Notes: generated by a model not told the origin, from the sequence alone. A DNA stretch of 64,000 bases from Natronosalvus amylolyticus (GCF_024298845.1 NZ_CP101158.1:40886-104885); one strand, 5' to 3'; positions 54,200-61,916 are shown, counted from the first letter of the stretch. Program-made: numbers and translations.

Positions 54200-54739
54200 A
54201 CTGAGCAATTTATGGGTGGGAATGGGCTAACCTGTCCCTTCCAGTCAGCATTCCTGAGACGCAATGATCGACGGTGGGTTAAAGCCTCCCGCGCTTCCGA
54301 TTTCGAAGCGAACGATGACACACCGTTGATCGCCGTCGACATGTTCCGTTGTGTCGATTTCCTGCTCACCGTCAGTGGCGACGACTCTGACGAGATAACG
54401 GCCGGAACTACCGACAGGGGATTCCTCCACGATCTCCGATCCCGGCTCAACAGAATACGTCTCCGAAAAACGGGTTTCTCCGCTCTCAACGACGCTTACA
54501 TCAACTTCTTGTATCTCATTGTGTCGATTTCGAACGGAAATGGTATCCAACATCGGCTCTGCTGGTTCGTCGTCGAGGTACGTGCAACCAGCCGTACCGA
54601 GGAGAGAACCGCTAGCTACCGCCAAGAGGGCCCGTCTCTGCATATCGTTTCTTCTCATTCCTTGGCCAATACGTTTCTGATAATTAGTCCGTCTTCTAGA
54701 ACAAGGAATACCCGCTCACTACAGCCAGGTACTGAGCAA
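54200..54739. mobile_element. Insertion flanked by 9-bp direct repeat
   Basis: ACTGAGCAA at 54200-54208 and 54731-54739 bracket 522 bases that hold a minus-strand lipoprotein gene within a plus-strand operon. There are no evident terminal inverted repeats and no transposase, so the mechanism is unclear; a non-autonomous insertion is one reading. Confidence 0.5.
54245..54658 (-). CDS. Tat-type lipoprotein
   Basis: The 137-residue protein begins MRRNDMQRRALLAVASGSLL followed by the lipobox GTAGC (Cys 25), a typical haloarchaeal Tat lipoprotein signal. The mature part is a small beta-sandwich-like domain (NEIQEVDVSVVESGETRFSE). It runs against the surrounding operon and lies within the direct-repeat-flanked insert. 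Confidence 0.8.
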   Translation of the reverse strand: MRRNDMQRRALLAVASGSLLGTAGCTYLDDEPAEPMLDTISVRNRHNEIQEVDVSVVESGETRFSETYSVEPGSEIVEESPVGSSGRYLVRVVATDGEQEIDTTEHVDGDQRCVIVRFEIGSAGGFNPPSIIASQEC

Positions 54740-54759
54740 CCAAACGAGGGTGGGTCGGC

Positions 54760-55257
54760 GTGAGCGAGAACGCTGCTCGAGGCGAGTATCGCCCGCCCTG
54801 CGAAGCGGTTGGTCACATGGGCGAAAGTGCCAACTACGACGGACTGGAACGCCGTGTCTGTCCGACCTGTCGCCTGTACTTCGATACGGGCGAGGATTCA
54901 GATACCGTGTTCTGCGGTACATCCTGTCGCCGTCGATACGAAGATGGCCTGCGAGCAGACGGCGGCACCGACAAGGCACTCGAGGAAGTCTACCAGGACC
55001 GCAATCTACTGGCCTGTGCGCTCGCGGAAGCGACAGGTGCGCCCTCCGGGTGGAAACCCGACCCGGAGAGCCCCGACGAGTGGGCTATCGTCTGGATCCA
55101 GACGCCGATGGGTCAGGTTTCCTGGCACGTCCCTCGAGCAATGGTCGGAACCGACCAACTCGGGCTTCACCCACGAGATTCGGAGTACGACGGCTACACG
55201 CGCGAGGAAAAGAACGACCGGCTTGCTGCATGGGCCAAACGGGGGTGTCCGTACTGA
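54760..55257 (+). CDS. Zinc-finger hypothetical protein
   Basis: The GTG start gives 165 residues. The zinc site is CPTCRLYFDTGEDSDTVFC followed by GTSC (about 35-58), plus His/Cys residues nearby. The C-terminal half includes WAIVWIQTPMGQVSWHVPRA. It overlaps the next gene as TGATG. Function unknown. Confidence 0.7.
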   Translation: MSENAARGEYRPPCEAVGHMGESANYDGLERRVCPTCRLYFDTGEDSDTVFCGTSCRRRYEDGLRADGGTDKALEEVYQDRNLLACALAEATGAPSGWKPDPESPDEWAIVWIQTPMGQVSWHVPRAMVGTDQLGLHPRDSEYDGYTREEKNDRLAAWAKRGCPY

Positions 55258-55586
55258 TGGCCGCCGAAACCGATATCGACAAAGATCGGCGGCGGGCGAT
55301 TGCACAGGACGCCCTCGAGACAGGCTTCGAAGACCCGTACTGGCTGCACAATCTCGCCCGGTGTCTGTGGTTCCAAAACGAAGCCTACGACGACCTCCTC
55401 GAGACAGTCGAACAGCTTCGCGAAGACGCCGATCGACTCGAGCGAGCATACGAGCGTATCGAGGACGGTGAGTTGCTCCCAGCGGAAGCCGCGCTGTACA
55501 TCGCTGAAGGCGTGCATTTCGGTGAGTACCACACCCGCCAACACCTGTACGATGGCCTGCCAATCGGTGGTGATGGCGGTGAGTGA
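55257..55586 (+). CDS. Helical hypothetical protein
   Basis: The ATG at 55257 gives 109 residues, largely helical (LHNLARCLWFQNEAYDDLLE, TVEQLREDADRLERAYERIE). It is coupled to both neighbours. No family is recognised. Confidence 0.66.
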   Translation: MAAETDIDKDRRRAIAQDALETGFEDPYWLHNLARCLWFQNEAYDDLLETVEQLREDADRLERAYERIEDGELLPAEAALYIAEGVHFGEYHTRQHLYDGLPIGGDGGE

Positions 55587-55833
55587 TCGTTGCTCGAGCG
55601 AGACTGGGCGTTCCGTTCCGACACCGGAAGAGGGAGAACTAACCGGCACACTCGAGAAGGTTGCTCGAACCGGACACGCGCAATGTCGGCTCTGTGACCA
55701 CGTTGTAAACGGAGACAGCTTCGGGGAGATATTTCAGGCGTTGGCCGAACACGGCGAGGAAGCCCACGAGTGGGATAACCGTACAGGGTGGTCAGTTGGC
55801 CCGGAAACCAACCAGGGTGAAACCGATGAGTGA
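55579..55833 (+). CDS. C2H2-type zinc-finger small protein
   Basis: The GTG at 55579 gives 84 residues (ATG 55573 adds two). CRLCDHVVNGDSFGEIFQAL then AEHGEEAHEW forms C-x2-C...H-x4-H, a single C2H2-like finger. It overlaps both neighbours by 8 bases. It probably binds nucleic acid. Confidence 0.7.
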   Translation: MSDRCSSETGRSVPTPEEGELTGTLEKVARTGHAQCRLCDHVVNGDSFGEIFQALAEHGEEAHEWDNRTGWSVGPETNQGETDE

Positions 55834-56356
55834 CCGATCATCACCTTCGGAGTGCCACCACTGCGGGGCTACCCGCGAGGGACACAGCTATCTCGTTCTG
55901 TATGGTGACTGGAACCCAGAGCGCGACGGATTCTCGAGGGCACCGATCGCCGAACCTGTGTGTCGATCCTGTTGGCGAGAGGACTACCAGCGAACAGTTG
56001 GCGCACACTGGGAGGTGGACGATGCCGACACGCTCTGGAACGTACTCGAGGCATCGAACGGCGAACTCGTAGCCGACCTATACGGCCTGTTCGTCGGGGG
56101 TCGCCCGTACGTTCGCGTCGTCGACGGCGAGTTACAGTGTCTCGGCATCAAAACGAAGGCCAACCGCGAGGCCCAGGTACTCCGGGTCGTTCCAAAATTC
56201 ATCGATGTCGACCGGGCGTGGTTCGACGAACTCTTCAACGCGGATTCAGACCGGCCAACGATAGCGATTATCCGCCCGGTCGAAGAGACGCCGTTCGGTG
56301 ACGTTCGAGATCGGGGCGGCGACAGTCACAAAATCGAGACGTGGGTGGAACCATGA
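55826..56356 (+). CDS. Zinc-binding hypothetical protein
   Basis: The ATG at 55826 gives 176 residues. N-terminal CHHCGATREGHSYLVLYGDW and CRSCW (about 10-52) form a treble-clef-like metal site. A helical and beta C-terminal domain follows. It ends with ATGA overlap. Function unknown. Confidence 0.68.
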   Translation: MSDRSSPSECHHCGATREGHSYLVLYGDWNPERDGFSRAPIAEPVCRSCWREDYQRTVGAHWEVDDADTLWNVLEASNGELVADLYGLFVGGRPYVRVVDGELQCLGIKTKANREAQVLRVVPKFIDVDRAWFDELFNADSDRPTIAIIRPVEETPFGDVRDRGGDSHKIETWVEP

Positions 56357-56775
56357 CCGACCACGGCGACGATAAGATGGGCAAAGCGTGGCTTCGCGAC
56401 GTTGCCTTGCTCCTTGAGACAGGCGATGAGGTGACGGTCGTCGCGAGCGATACCACGCGTTCGCTGACGGTCGCCGAACCCGCCCAGCAGGTCAACCGCG
56501 AGCCCTATCGGTGTAACGCTACGCTGGTGACACTCGAGGGCTACGGCACCCAGTACACGCTCGAAATCCCGATGAGCGACAAACCCGCGAAGCTGGTGTT
56601 TCCCTCGAATCCCGTGTTCGGACCCTTCGTAAAGCAACTGCAACTCGATGAGGAGTCGGTGGCGAAAGCCGCCGAAGCAGCCCGACGTGACTCGAAAGCC
56701 GAGCCTGAGCCCGGCCCTCAAGAGATTATCTCGGATATGTCGGTCGTCGATTACCTGGAGGGTGAGCTACGATGA
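56353..56775 (+). CDS. Hypothetical protein
   Basis: The ATG at 56353 gives 140 residues. The centre is a small beta domain (DEVTVVASDTTRSLTVAEPA, YGTQYTLEIPMSDKPAKLVF), with an acidic helical end. It overlaps both neighbours by ATGA. No family is recognised. Confidence 0.66.
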   Translation: MTDHGDDKMGKAWLRDVALLLETGDEVTVVASDTTRSLTVAEPAQQVNREPYRCNATLVTLEGYGTQYTLEIPMSDKPAKLVFPSNPVFGPFVKQLQLDEESVAKAAEAARRDSKAEPEPGPQEIISDMSVVDYLEGELR

Positions 56776-57194
56776 AGATGCTCTCTGTCGAGACGGTGAA
56801 CGACTTGCCGATCTGGAGCGACGGCCCCCGACTCGAGACACCAACGCTCGAGCGACCGGGCACGCGCTACGTGCTGGCCGGGGCGGGCGTGTGGGCGTTC
56901 GTGCTTGCGTCCGTGTTTGCCGACCTGTATACGACTGCCTACGGCCTCGAAATGGGTGCTCGAGAGACCAACGACGTCGCCGTGATGGTTCTTGAGGGGT
57001 ATGGTCTCTACGGGCTGGCCGTGTTGAAGGCGGCTATCACTGGCGTCGTCGCGGCGCTCTCGGTGGCGCTGTACGCTGTTGGTGACCCATACCGGTCGTC
57101 GCTCTGGATGCCGATGCTTGCGGGCCTGCTATGGCTTGCAGCCGGGCTCTGGAACGCCTACCAGATCGTTGGTGTCCAAGGGGTGGTTCTGTGA
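56772..57194 (+). CDS. Multi-span membrane protein
   Basis: The 140-residue protein has three or four membrane spans (YVLAGAGVWAFVLASVFADL; YGLYGLAVLKAAITGVVAAL; SLWMPMLAGLLWLAAGLWNA). It resembles small haloarchaeal proteins of the DUF5658 kind. It is the only clear membrane protein of this operon. Confidence 0.7.
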   Translation: MKMLSVETVNDLPIWSDGPRLETPTLERPGTRYVLAGAGVWAFVLASVFADLYTTAYGLEMGARETNDVAVMVLEGYGLYGLAVLKAAITGVVAALSVALYAVGDPYRSSLWMPMLAGLLWLAAGLWNAYQIVGVQGVVL

Positions 57195-57631
57195 GCGAAC
57201 CAAACCTGGACCTCGAGACGCTTGCAAGGAAAATCGACGAGACGCGAATCACGTACGAAAGCGTCGGCTCTGGAGTTCGAATTCACGGGCAGACCTTTAC
57301 GCTCGAGTTTGCCGATAGCCTCGAGCCCGAGGTGTTCTGTGATACGCTGTCGACTCCGGATGAACCGTGGCAGATGTTCGGACTTACCTCCCAAATCGGC
57401 GACGACTACCACAAGCTGTTGGGGACGTTGATCCATGTTGAAGACGGCGAAGTGGTCGATGCTTCGAAGATCACACTCGAGGTATCGCCAGCGTGGGCTC
57501 GCGTCTACGTCAAAGAAGCGTGTTGTGAACACAGAGCCGCCGAATTCGTTCAAAGCGTGTGTGAGGAGTTCGACGCCGAACCACTGTTCGCGAATCCTAC
57601 CAGGGATGAAGGCGAGGAGGTGAGCGACTAA
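57191..57631 (+). CDS. Hypothetical protein
   Basis: The GTG at 57191 (GTGA overlap) gives 146 residues. The core alternates strands (ITYESVGSGVRIHGQTFTLE; SKITLEVSPAWARVYVKEAC) and has a Cys pair CCEH. No family is recognised. Confidence 0.66.
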   Translation: MSEPNLDLETLARKIDETRITYESVGSGVRIHGQTFTLEFADSLEPEVFCDTLSTPDEPWQMFGLTSQIGDDYHKLLGTLIHVEDGEVVDASKITLEVSPAWARVYVKEACCEHRAAEFVQSVCEEFDAEPLFANPTRDEGEEVSD

Positions 57632-58096
57632 ATGGCCCTACTTGACCACACTCGAGAGTTACGCTCGGCCCGTCGATTATTGTATGAGTGCGAAGGGACA
57701 CCCTTTGCACCCAGCGAACGCACCCACCCGCTCGTCGAACGACTCGAGGGGCGACGGACGAACGCCGACCTCGACGCCCGAAACTGGCTCGAGGCGCTCG
57801 AGGCCACCGAGGGTGAGATAGCGATTTACCTCGAGTTGGCCGCCGATCACGAGTGGTGGCTGGCCTTTGACGCCGATAGCACTGGTAGCGAGTACGACAG
57901 AGAGTTTGACGGCCCGTACCATCACTGGTCGACGCACCCTTCGGGACCGTGGAAACACAGTTCGAAATCCCGGTCGATCATGCTGGCTTTGCTCGAGGAA
58001 CTCTACGAATTCGAGAATCAGATTCGGGCGTCTCGAGTCGTTCGACTCGATGAATCGCCCAAATTCGTTCGACACAAGGTAAACGAAAATGAGTGA
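57632..58096 (+). CDS. Hypothetical protein, with a partial copy downstream
   Basis: The 154-residue protein follows the previous stop directly. It has a helical start, a Trp-rich centre (YLELAADHEWWLAFDADSTG) and a helical RSIMLALLEELYEFENQI segment. The bases for that last segment recur in decayed form at 59160-59227. No family is recognised. Confidence 0.66.
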   Translation: MALLDHTRELRSARRLLYECEGTPFAPSERTHPLVERLEGRRTNADLDARNWLEALEATEGEIAIYLELAADHEWWLAFDADSTGSEYDREFDGPYHHWSTHPSGPWKHSSKSRSIMLALLEELYEFENQIRASRVVRLDESPKFVRHKVNENE

Positions 58097-58925
58097 AACC
58101 ACACCAAATCCGACCGTCGACGTTGAATCGTACATGCAAGCCGATATCGAACGCCTCGAGCGAGCAAGCGCACCCGCGTTACACCGGCTTCGAGACTTCA
58201 AAGTGATAGGCGCACACGCCGATATCGTCGGTGAGGCTATCGATTACGCTATCTCGAGGCATCATCACCGCAAAAGCCTAGGATGTGAGGGTTGGCGAGA
58301 CCTGCTTAAAGCCGCCAACGGCGAGTTCTGTCTGCGTTTCGACAGCGATGCTACGATTTCGCTGGTTCGATGGGCGTACAACGACGTCTATCTCGTGAAG
58401 AAAATATGGACTGATCCGTGGCCCGAAGTTCGCGAACGCGGTGAAGTAGCGTATTCACTTCGAGGACCTGCAGCTACTCGAGGGCACTTCCTCGATCACC
58501 TGCTGTGTTCACACCGAAACCCCACGATATTGCTTCGAGAGAATCACTTCGACGAACCCCGGCCAGACGGCGAAGTGATCGATCACTCCGGCGACACTGA
58601 GGAGAAATTCGACGTGTTGATCCATGCCACCCGCGAGCAGATCGATGAGAAACTCGAGGGAAACGTTCCCGACGATCACCATTGCTATTGGACGGTCAAC
58701 GGAACGCCACGGCAAACGGCCACCGGGCAACGCGTGTGGTTTGAAACCGGCGGGGAGATCGTCGCTGGAGCCCGGATTGTCGGTCTCGAGAGCGGAAAGC
58801 TCTGGTTCGAGCCCGCCCTCGAGACGAGATTTTACCCACCGAAAGAGCCGCCGGAACGTGGGTTTGCGTATATCGAACCGCCACAGCGGCGACTCGAGGT
58901 ACACGAGAGGAACGGCGATGAGTAG
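58089..58925 (+). CDS. Two-domain hypothetical protein with PUA/EVE-like C-terminus
   Basis: The 278-residue protein has a helical N-terminal domain with a His cluster (ISRHHHRK). The C-terminal domain (about 195-275) reads CYWTVNGTPRQTATGQRVWF, then ETGGEIVAGARIVGLESGKL, the strand pattern of PUA-like (ASCH/EVE) barrels. Those bind RNA or modified bases in other proteins. The domain call is inference. Confidence 0.66.
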   Translation: MSETTPNPTVDVESYMQADIERLERASAPALHRLRDFKVIGAHADIVGEAIDYAISRHHHRKSLGCEGWRDLLKAANGEFCLRFDSDATISLVRWAYNDVYLVKKIWTDPWPEVRERGEVAYSLRGPAATRGHFLDHLLCSHRNPTILLRENHFDEPRPDGEVIDHSGDTEEKFDVLIHATREQIDEKLEGNVPDDHHCYWTVNGTPRQTATGQRVWFETGGEIVAGARIVGLESGKLWFEPALETRFYPPKEPPERGFAYIEPPQRRLEVHERNGDE

Positions 58926-58963
58926 CTCGGATGATTTTAACGTCCAGGCACTAAGACACTATT

Positions 58964-59146
58964 ATGCCACCTCGAACATACGAGTGCCCATCACCAGACG
59001 ATTGCGAGTTCGTCGCTGGCGGCGCTGCCGAACTCGCCGCACACGTCAATACCGAACACGCTGGCGAGTTCAAACGCGAAGACTGGCCCGATACCGAAGT
59101 CGCTCGAGCCCGCCGGGCTGGAGAGCAGAGTGCCGACGAAGAATAG
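58964..59146 (+). CDS. Small C2H2-like zinc-finger protein (60 aa)
   Basis: The protein has YECPSPDDCEFVAGGAAELA followed by AHVNTEH: C-x5-C...H-x4-H, a haloarchaeal small zinc finger. An overlapping ATG at 58918 in another frame soon becomes an unlikely Arg-rich reading and is not used. Confidence 0.68.
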   Translation: MPPRTYECPSPDDCEFVAGGAAELAAHVNTEHAGEFKREDWPDTEVARARRAGEQSADEE

Positions 59147-59159
59147 ACGAAAACTCGAG

Positions 59160-59227
59160 GGACCGGGAGAACACCTCGAAACCCCGATCGATCACGCTGG
59201 ATTTGCTCGAGGAGTTGTGCCAATTCG
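59160..59227 (+). pseudogene. Fragment of a paralog of the 57632 gene
   Basis: The bases match 57943-58014 closely. In one frame they encode KPRSITLDLLEELCQF against SKSRSIMLALLEELYEF in the intact gene. No start and no full frame remain. Confidence 0.6.
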
Positions 59228-59307
59228 GCTTTGTTGAAACCCTCTGTATTTGATACCTTTGTCCCGGTCGTAGTCAATACAGGTGGATAACTCAGCTTCA
59301 GTTCCAA

Positions 59308-59415
59308 CTAGAATATACTGAAAACATCCAATAGTTTATCAATATATTTGTCATACTTCCCTTCTTTCTCTTCCTCTTCGTCGGACGGTTCTGTATCTAT
59401 CCTATCGCCAGCCAT
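59308..59415 (-). CDS. Very small acidic ORF (35 aa)
   Basis: It encodes MAGDRIDTEPSDEEEEKEGK, then YDKYIDKLLDVFSIF. The acidic composition and clean frame support it, the length does not. The rest of 59228-59580 shows nothing. Confidence 0.4.
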   Translation of the reverse strand: MAGDRIDTEPSDEEEEKEGKYDKYIDKLLDVFSIF

Positions 59416-59580
59416 GGATAAACAATTGATATGAGCAGAAATCAGCCTTCTGGTCATAATAGACGTTCACTTCACAGCTCTCATCGACCGGCTGTTTCAC
59501 GCGAGAATATATCTGATGAATAGGATTTCAACAGAGCCGCCAATTCTATAACCGGATTCGAGCAACTCGAGTAGTGCGCC

Positions 59581-60003
59581 CTACTTTTTGACCGCCGGGA
59601 ACTCCCCGTCTCGAGTGTAGCCAATCATCTGTGCAACGGCGTGGGTCTGACAATCCTCGAGCGTATACGAGACGCGACCGCTAGACCACAGCGTACGTTG
59701 GGGAACCGCCCGGTCACCCGGTCTGCCTACGAGCACATCGAATCCATCGGAAAGCGTGGCCCTCGAGAGTCGAACCCAGGCCCCATCCTCGTTCGCCAAT
59801 CGGATGGATGTCTCTGAGACATGCGTGTTGGCCCGCCACTGGTCGGTCAGCCCCTCCCACTCATGGATGGTCTCGCCATCGACGAGGATTTCCTCGCTCT
59901 TTGCGAGCTGGTCGAAGATTCGTTCGGCGGCAATCTCGAGGTCGGCCTTCGAGAACGTTTCCGGCCCCTGCTGTTCGTCTGCTTCGGCGTTCGTATCGTA
60001 CAT
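59581..60003 (-). CDS. Hypothetical protein, hairpin-leader family member 1
   Basis: The ATG at 60003 gives 140 residues; an upstream ATG would fall inside the hairpin leader. It has an acidic start and a helical ADLEIAAERIFDQLAKSEEI. The C-terminal part is beta-rich (GRVSYTLEDCQTHAVAQMIG). It is the first of five transcription units with the shared 5' architecture. No family is recognised. Confidence 0.7.
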   Translation of the reverse strand: MYDTNAEADEQQGPETFSKADLEIAAERIFDQLAKSEEILVDGETIHEWEGLTDQWRANTHVSETSIRLANEDGAWVRLSRATLSDGFDVLVGRPGDRAVPQRTLWSSGRVSYTLEDCQTHAVAQMIGYTRDGEFPAVKK

Positions 60004-60009
60004 AGTCGT

Positions 60010-60036
60010 GGTCACCGTGTCCGGTTTCCCGGTCAC
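60010..60036 (-). promoter_or_regulatory. GAAA-loop 5' hairpin leader 1
   Basis: On the minus strand GTG-a-CCGG closes a GAAA loop with CCGG-a-CAC (60017-60036), directly followed by GGTGACC and, 6 bases on, the ATG. TTATAAG about 27 bases upstream puts the transcript start at the hairpin base. Confidence 0.7.
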
Positions 60037-60068
60037 AACTACTCCTACAAACACCAGTAACTTATAAT

Positions 60069-60080
60069 TTACTATTGTAT
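60069..60080 (-). promoter_or_regulatory. Upstream box ATACAATAGTAA, copy 1
   Basis: The 12-mer lies just upstream of the TATA-like element of the gene at 59581-60003. It is identical to the copies at 60813 and 62162. Confidence 0.6.
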
Positions 60081-60157
60081 AATTACTATACGCCGTCTCG
60101 AGGTAATCGGGTTAGCGGTCGCTCGAAAAAAGCGTGAGTGCGCTGGTTAGGAGTTGT

Positions 60158-60742
60158 TCAATCCCACCAGGCGCGAACGACGTAGCGCTTTCCGGGCACC
60201 GTTTGCCCGATAGTTGCGCCCATCATTTGCGTGGGATAGGTGTCTGCCTCGAGATGGGCACCCAACTCGGACGGACGGGCGTCGTCGAGAACGCCCATCA
60301 CGTAGGGCGCACAGTCGGTCCACACGTAGACGACGGGAGAGCCCTCACGGCCAACGACGACTCGAGAGCCATCCGGTAGCGCCTCGAGCGCGTCACACAC
60401 GGCGTCGGCGTCGAAGTAGTTGTACTGGTTGATGACTCGGATGCACGCTTTCGCCACGTCGACTGAGAGCCAGCCGGTGTGGTAGGCGGTCGAACGCCGT
60501 GGCCGACCATCGATCACGCGCTGGTGGATCGCCGAGTGCGTGTTGTGTCTCGAGTCACCGTAGGCTTCGGCGGTACAACGGACGACATCCCATTCGTACT
60601 CTGGGGCGTACATCACGCCGTAGTAGCCGGTCTGTCGTTTCGACTGGTATACCCTCGAATCCGTGCTGTAGGGATAAGCATAGCTGGGTTCGTCGAACTG
60701 TTCATCACTGCAATCGGTCGCTAAGGATCTGTGTTCGTTCAT
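60158..60742 (-). CDS. Hypothetical protein, hairpin-leader family member 2
   Basis: The 194-residue protein has a Tyr-rich start (EPSYAYPYSTDSRVYQSKRQ) and a central helical domain (VDVAKACIRVINQYNYFDAD). A beta part follows (GSRVVVGREGSPVVYVWTDC). It is transcribed away from the gene at 60900 from a shared intergenic control region. No family is recognised. Confidence 0.7.
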   Translation of the reverse strand: MNEHRSLATDCSDEQFDEPSYAYPYSTDSRVYQSKRQTGYYGVMYAPEYEWDVVRCTAEAYGDSRHNTHSAIHQRVIDGRPRRSTAYHTGWLSVDVAKACIRVINQYNYFDADAVCDALEALPDGSRVVVGREGSPVVYVWTDCAPYVMGVLDDARPSELGAHLEADTYPTQMMGATIGQTVPGKRYVVRAWWD

Positions 60743-60743
60743 C

Positions 60744-60778
60744 GGTCACCTTCGAGCGCGACGGTTTCCCGCTCGCTC
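60744..60778 (-). promoter_or_regulatory. GAAA-loop 5' hairpin leader 2
   Basis: On the minus strand GAGCG and GCGG pair with CCGT and CGCTC around GAAA (60754-60778), with a small internal loop and one G-U pair. GGTGACC then precedes the ATG by 1 base. A TATA-like GATATGG lies about 27 bases upstream. Confidence 0.7.
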
Positions 60779-60812
60779 GCATTTCATTCTATACACCCCA
60801 CCCATATCAGTG

Positions 60813-60824
60813 TTACTATTGTAT
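60813..60824 (-). promoter_or_regulatory. Upstream box ATACAATAGTAA, copy 2 (divergent region)
   Basis: This single box lies between divergent leaders 2 and 3 and could serve both. It is identical to copies 1 and 4. Confidence 0.6.
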
Positions 60825-60861
60825 CATAACTTATTTAGTGTCCGGGCTCCTACTACAGAGT

Positions 60862-60892
60862 GTGGCCGGGGAAACCGGGCCACAAGGTGACC
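60862..60892 (+). promoter_or_regulatory. GAAA-loop 5' hairpin leader 3
   Basis: GTGGCC-g-GG pairs with CC-g-GGCCAC around GAAA (60862-60883; 8 pairs, one G-G mismatch). GGTGACC (60886-60892) follows, 7 bases before the ATG. ACTTATTTA about 27 bases upstream is the TATA candidate. Confidence 0.7.
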
Positions 60893-60899
60893 ACGACAG

Positions 60900-61184
60900 A
60901 TGGACACAATTCCAATTGATGGCGATTTGGTCGGGAAAACGAGCGGGACGGTTGCACACCCGCCGTACTACGAAGACCAGACCGTCGAAGTCCGGGTGTA
61001 TCGCAACGTCGAACGCAACTTATTGTTGCTCGAGCGTCGGTATCCGAACTGTACGCTCGTGTCCGAATTCGATATCCTGAGCACAACGACCGTACGCTCG
61101 AGAGTCGACCCGGATAAACACCCGAAGTACGTGCTTCGAGCAGTGGCGGCAATGGGCTTCGATACGATTAAGCAGCCAGAATAG
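60900..61184 (+). CDS. Hypothetical protein, hairpin-leader family member 3
   Basis: The 94-residue protein is compact alpha/beta: TVEVRVYRNVERNLLLLERR, then NCTLVSEFDILSTTTVRSRV, then a helical end. The single-domain size suggests a small regulator or antitoxin-like protein, but no family is recognised. Confidence 0.68.
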   Translation: MDTIPIDGDLVGKTSGTVAHPPYYEDQTVEVRVYRNVERNLLLLERRYPNCTLVSEFDILSTTTVRSRVDPDKHPKYVLRAVAAMGFDTIKQPE

Positions 61185-61225
61185 CGCCGAAACCACACCG
61201 TCGAATTATTTCTTTGTATGCAATA

Positions 61226-61237
61226 ATCCAATAGTAA
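61226..61237 (+). promoter_or_regulatory. Upstream box ATCCAATAGTAA, copy 3
   Basis: It matches the other boxes at 11 of 12 bases and lies just before the TATA-like CTAAGTAG of leader 4. The bases before it (TTGTATGC) also match those before copy 4. Confidence 0.55.
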
Positions 61238-61270
61238 CTACTAAGTAGGTGGCACGCTGAGTGGGTAGTA

Positions 61271-61297
61271 GACACCGGGAAACCGGTGTTGGTGACC
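61271..61297 (+). promoter_or_regulatory. GAAA-loop 5' hairpin leader 4
   Basis: ACACCGG-GAAA-CCGGTGT is a perfect 7-bp stem with a G-U extension (61271-61290), followed by GGTGACC and the ATG at 61304. This is the cleanest example of the family. Confidence 0.75.
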
Positions 61298-61303
61298 ACG
61301 ACT

Positions 61304-61837
61304 ATGCAAGATGAAATCGACGACGGCGACGAACTGACCGACGAATCGATGAGCGAAGACATTCTGACCGGCGAGAGCCACCTCGAGCCCCGGTATATGC
61401 CAAACTGGGGCGACGGTGCGATGGGGCGCGTACATCTCGAGGGCGAACTCGAGTTCAATCCAGAGACGCCAGCCCGACAAGTGGCCGACGCGCTATGGGA
61501 CGTATCCGAGCAGATCGGGGCGGTAGTCAGTCACACTCCCAAGGCAGGAACGATTCGGTGTTACCCCTGGAACGGCCCCGGACACTTCCGTCTGAACTAC
61601 GATGCTGAGGACCGCAACGCCCGTGTCGCGTCGATCACCGTCTTTGACGGCGCTGGGGAGCCCGCCAGCCACATCTCGATGGATGACTTGATCGTCGAAG
61701 GCGAACGCGCGACAGACGTGCTCAAGGCGCTCGAGGCGAATATGAAAGCAGCGACCGAAGAGAGCGATAATGGATCCATCTATCGGATCACAACCGATGG
61801 CCTCGAGCCCGTGACTCGAGACGAAGTAGGGTTCTAA
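61304..61837 (+). CDS. Hypothetical protein, hairpin-leader family member 4
   Basis: The ATG at 61304 gives 177 residues. The start is acidic (DEIDDGDELTDESMSEDIL). A folded part follows with PARQVADALWDVSEQIGAVV, a Trp/Pro-rich turn, and a helical VEGERATDVLKALEANMKAA. No family is recognised. Confidence 0.7.
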   Translation: MQDEIDDGDELTDESMSEDILTGESHLEPRYMPNWGDGAMGRVHLEGELEFNPETPARQVADALWDVSEQIGAVVSHTPKAGTIRCYPWNGPGHFRLNYDAEDRNARVASITVFDGAGEPASHISMDDLIVEGERATDVLKALEANMKAATEESDNGSIYRITTDGLEPVTRDEVGF

Positions 61838-61916
61838 AGCCAGAATCCGCTTTTCGGTTGGATACACAGCGAGAATTCACAGATAAAGATATATCGGTTG
61901 CAGATCCATCGAAAGC

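Larger units (their letters stand above)
54170..54763 (+). pseudogene. Small operon gene interrupted by a lipoprotein cassette
   Basis: The GTG start reads SENATQEDGTEQ. The same ACTGAGCAA that codes TEQ occurs again at 54731-54739, in the same frame, and leads to PNEGGSA and a stop that overlaps the next GTG. Removing 54209-54739 restores a 20-residue frame. The bases between carry a gene on the other strand. The read-through plus-strand frame is not a real protein. Confidence 0.55.

Noticed and set aside
54209..54763. Read-through plus-strand protein of 197 residues
   Set aside because: Most of it is antisense to a clear Tat lipoprotein gene. Only the first and last few codons belong to the operon gene.
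58624..59253. Arg-rich 209-codon frame
   Set aside because: It is an off-frame shadow of the 58089 gene and the zinc-finger gene. Only its last ~16 codons match a known local protein and are listed as a fragment.
60017..61290. The opposed hairpin leaders as terminal inverted repeats of a transposon
   Set aside because: Each copy is placed directly before its own start codon with its own promoter, and stems differ in sequence while keeping pairing. Transposon ends would be identical and need not precede genes.
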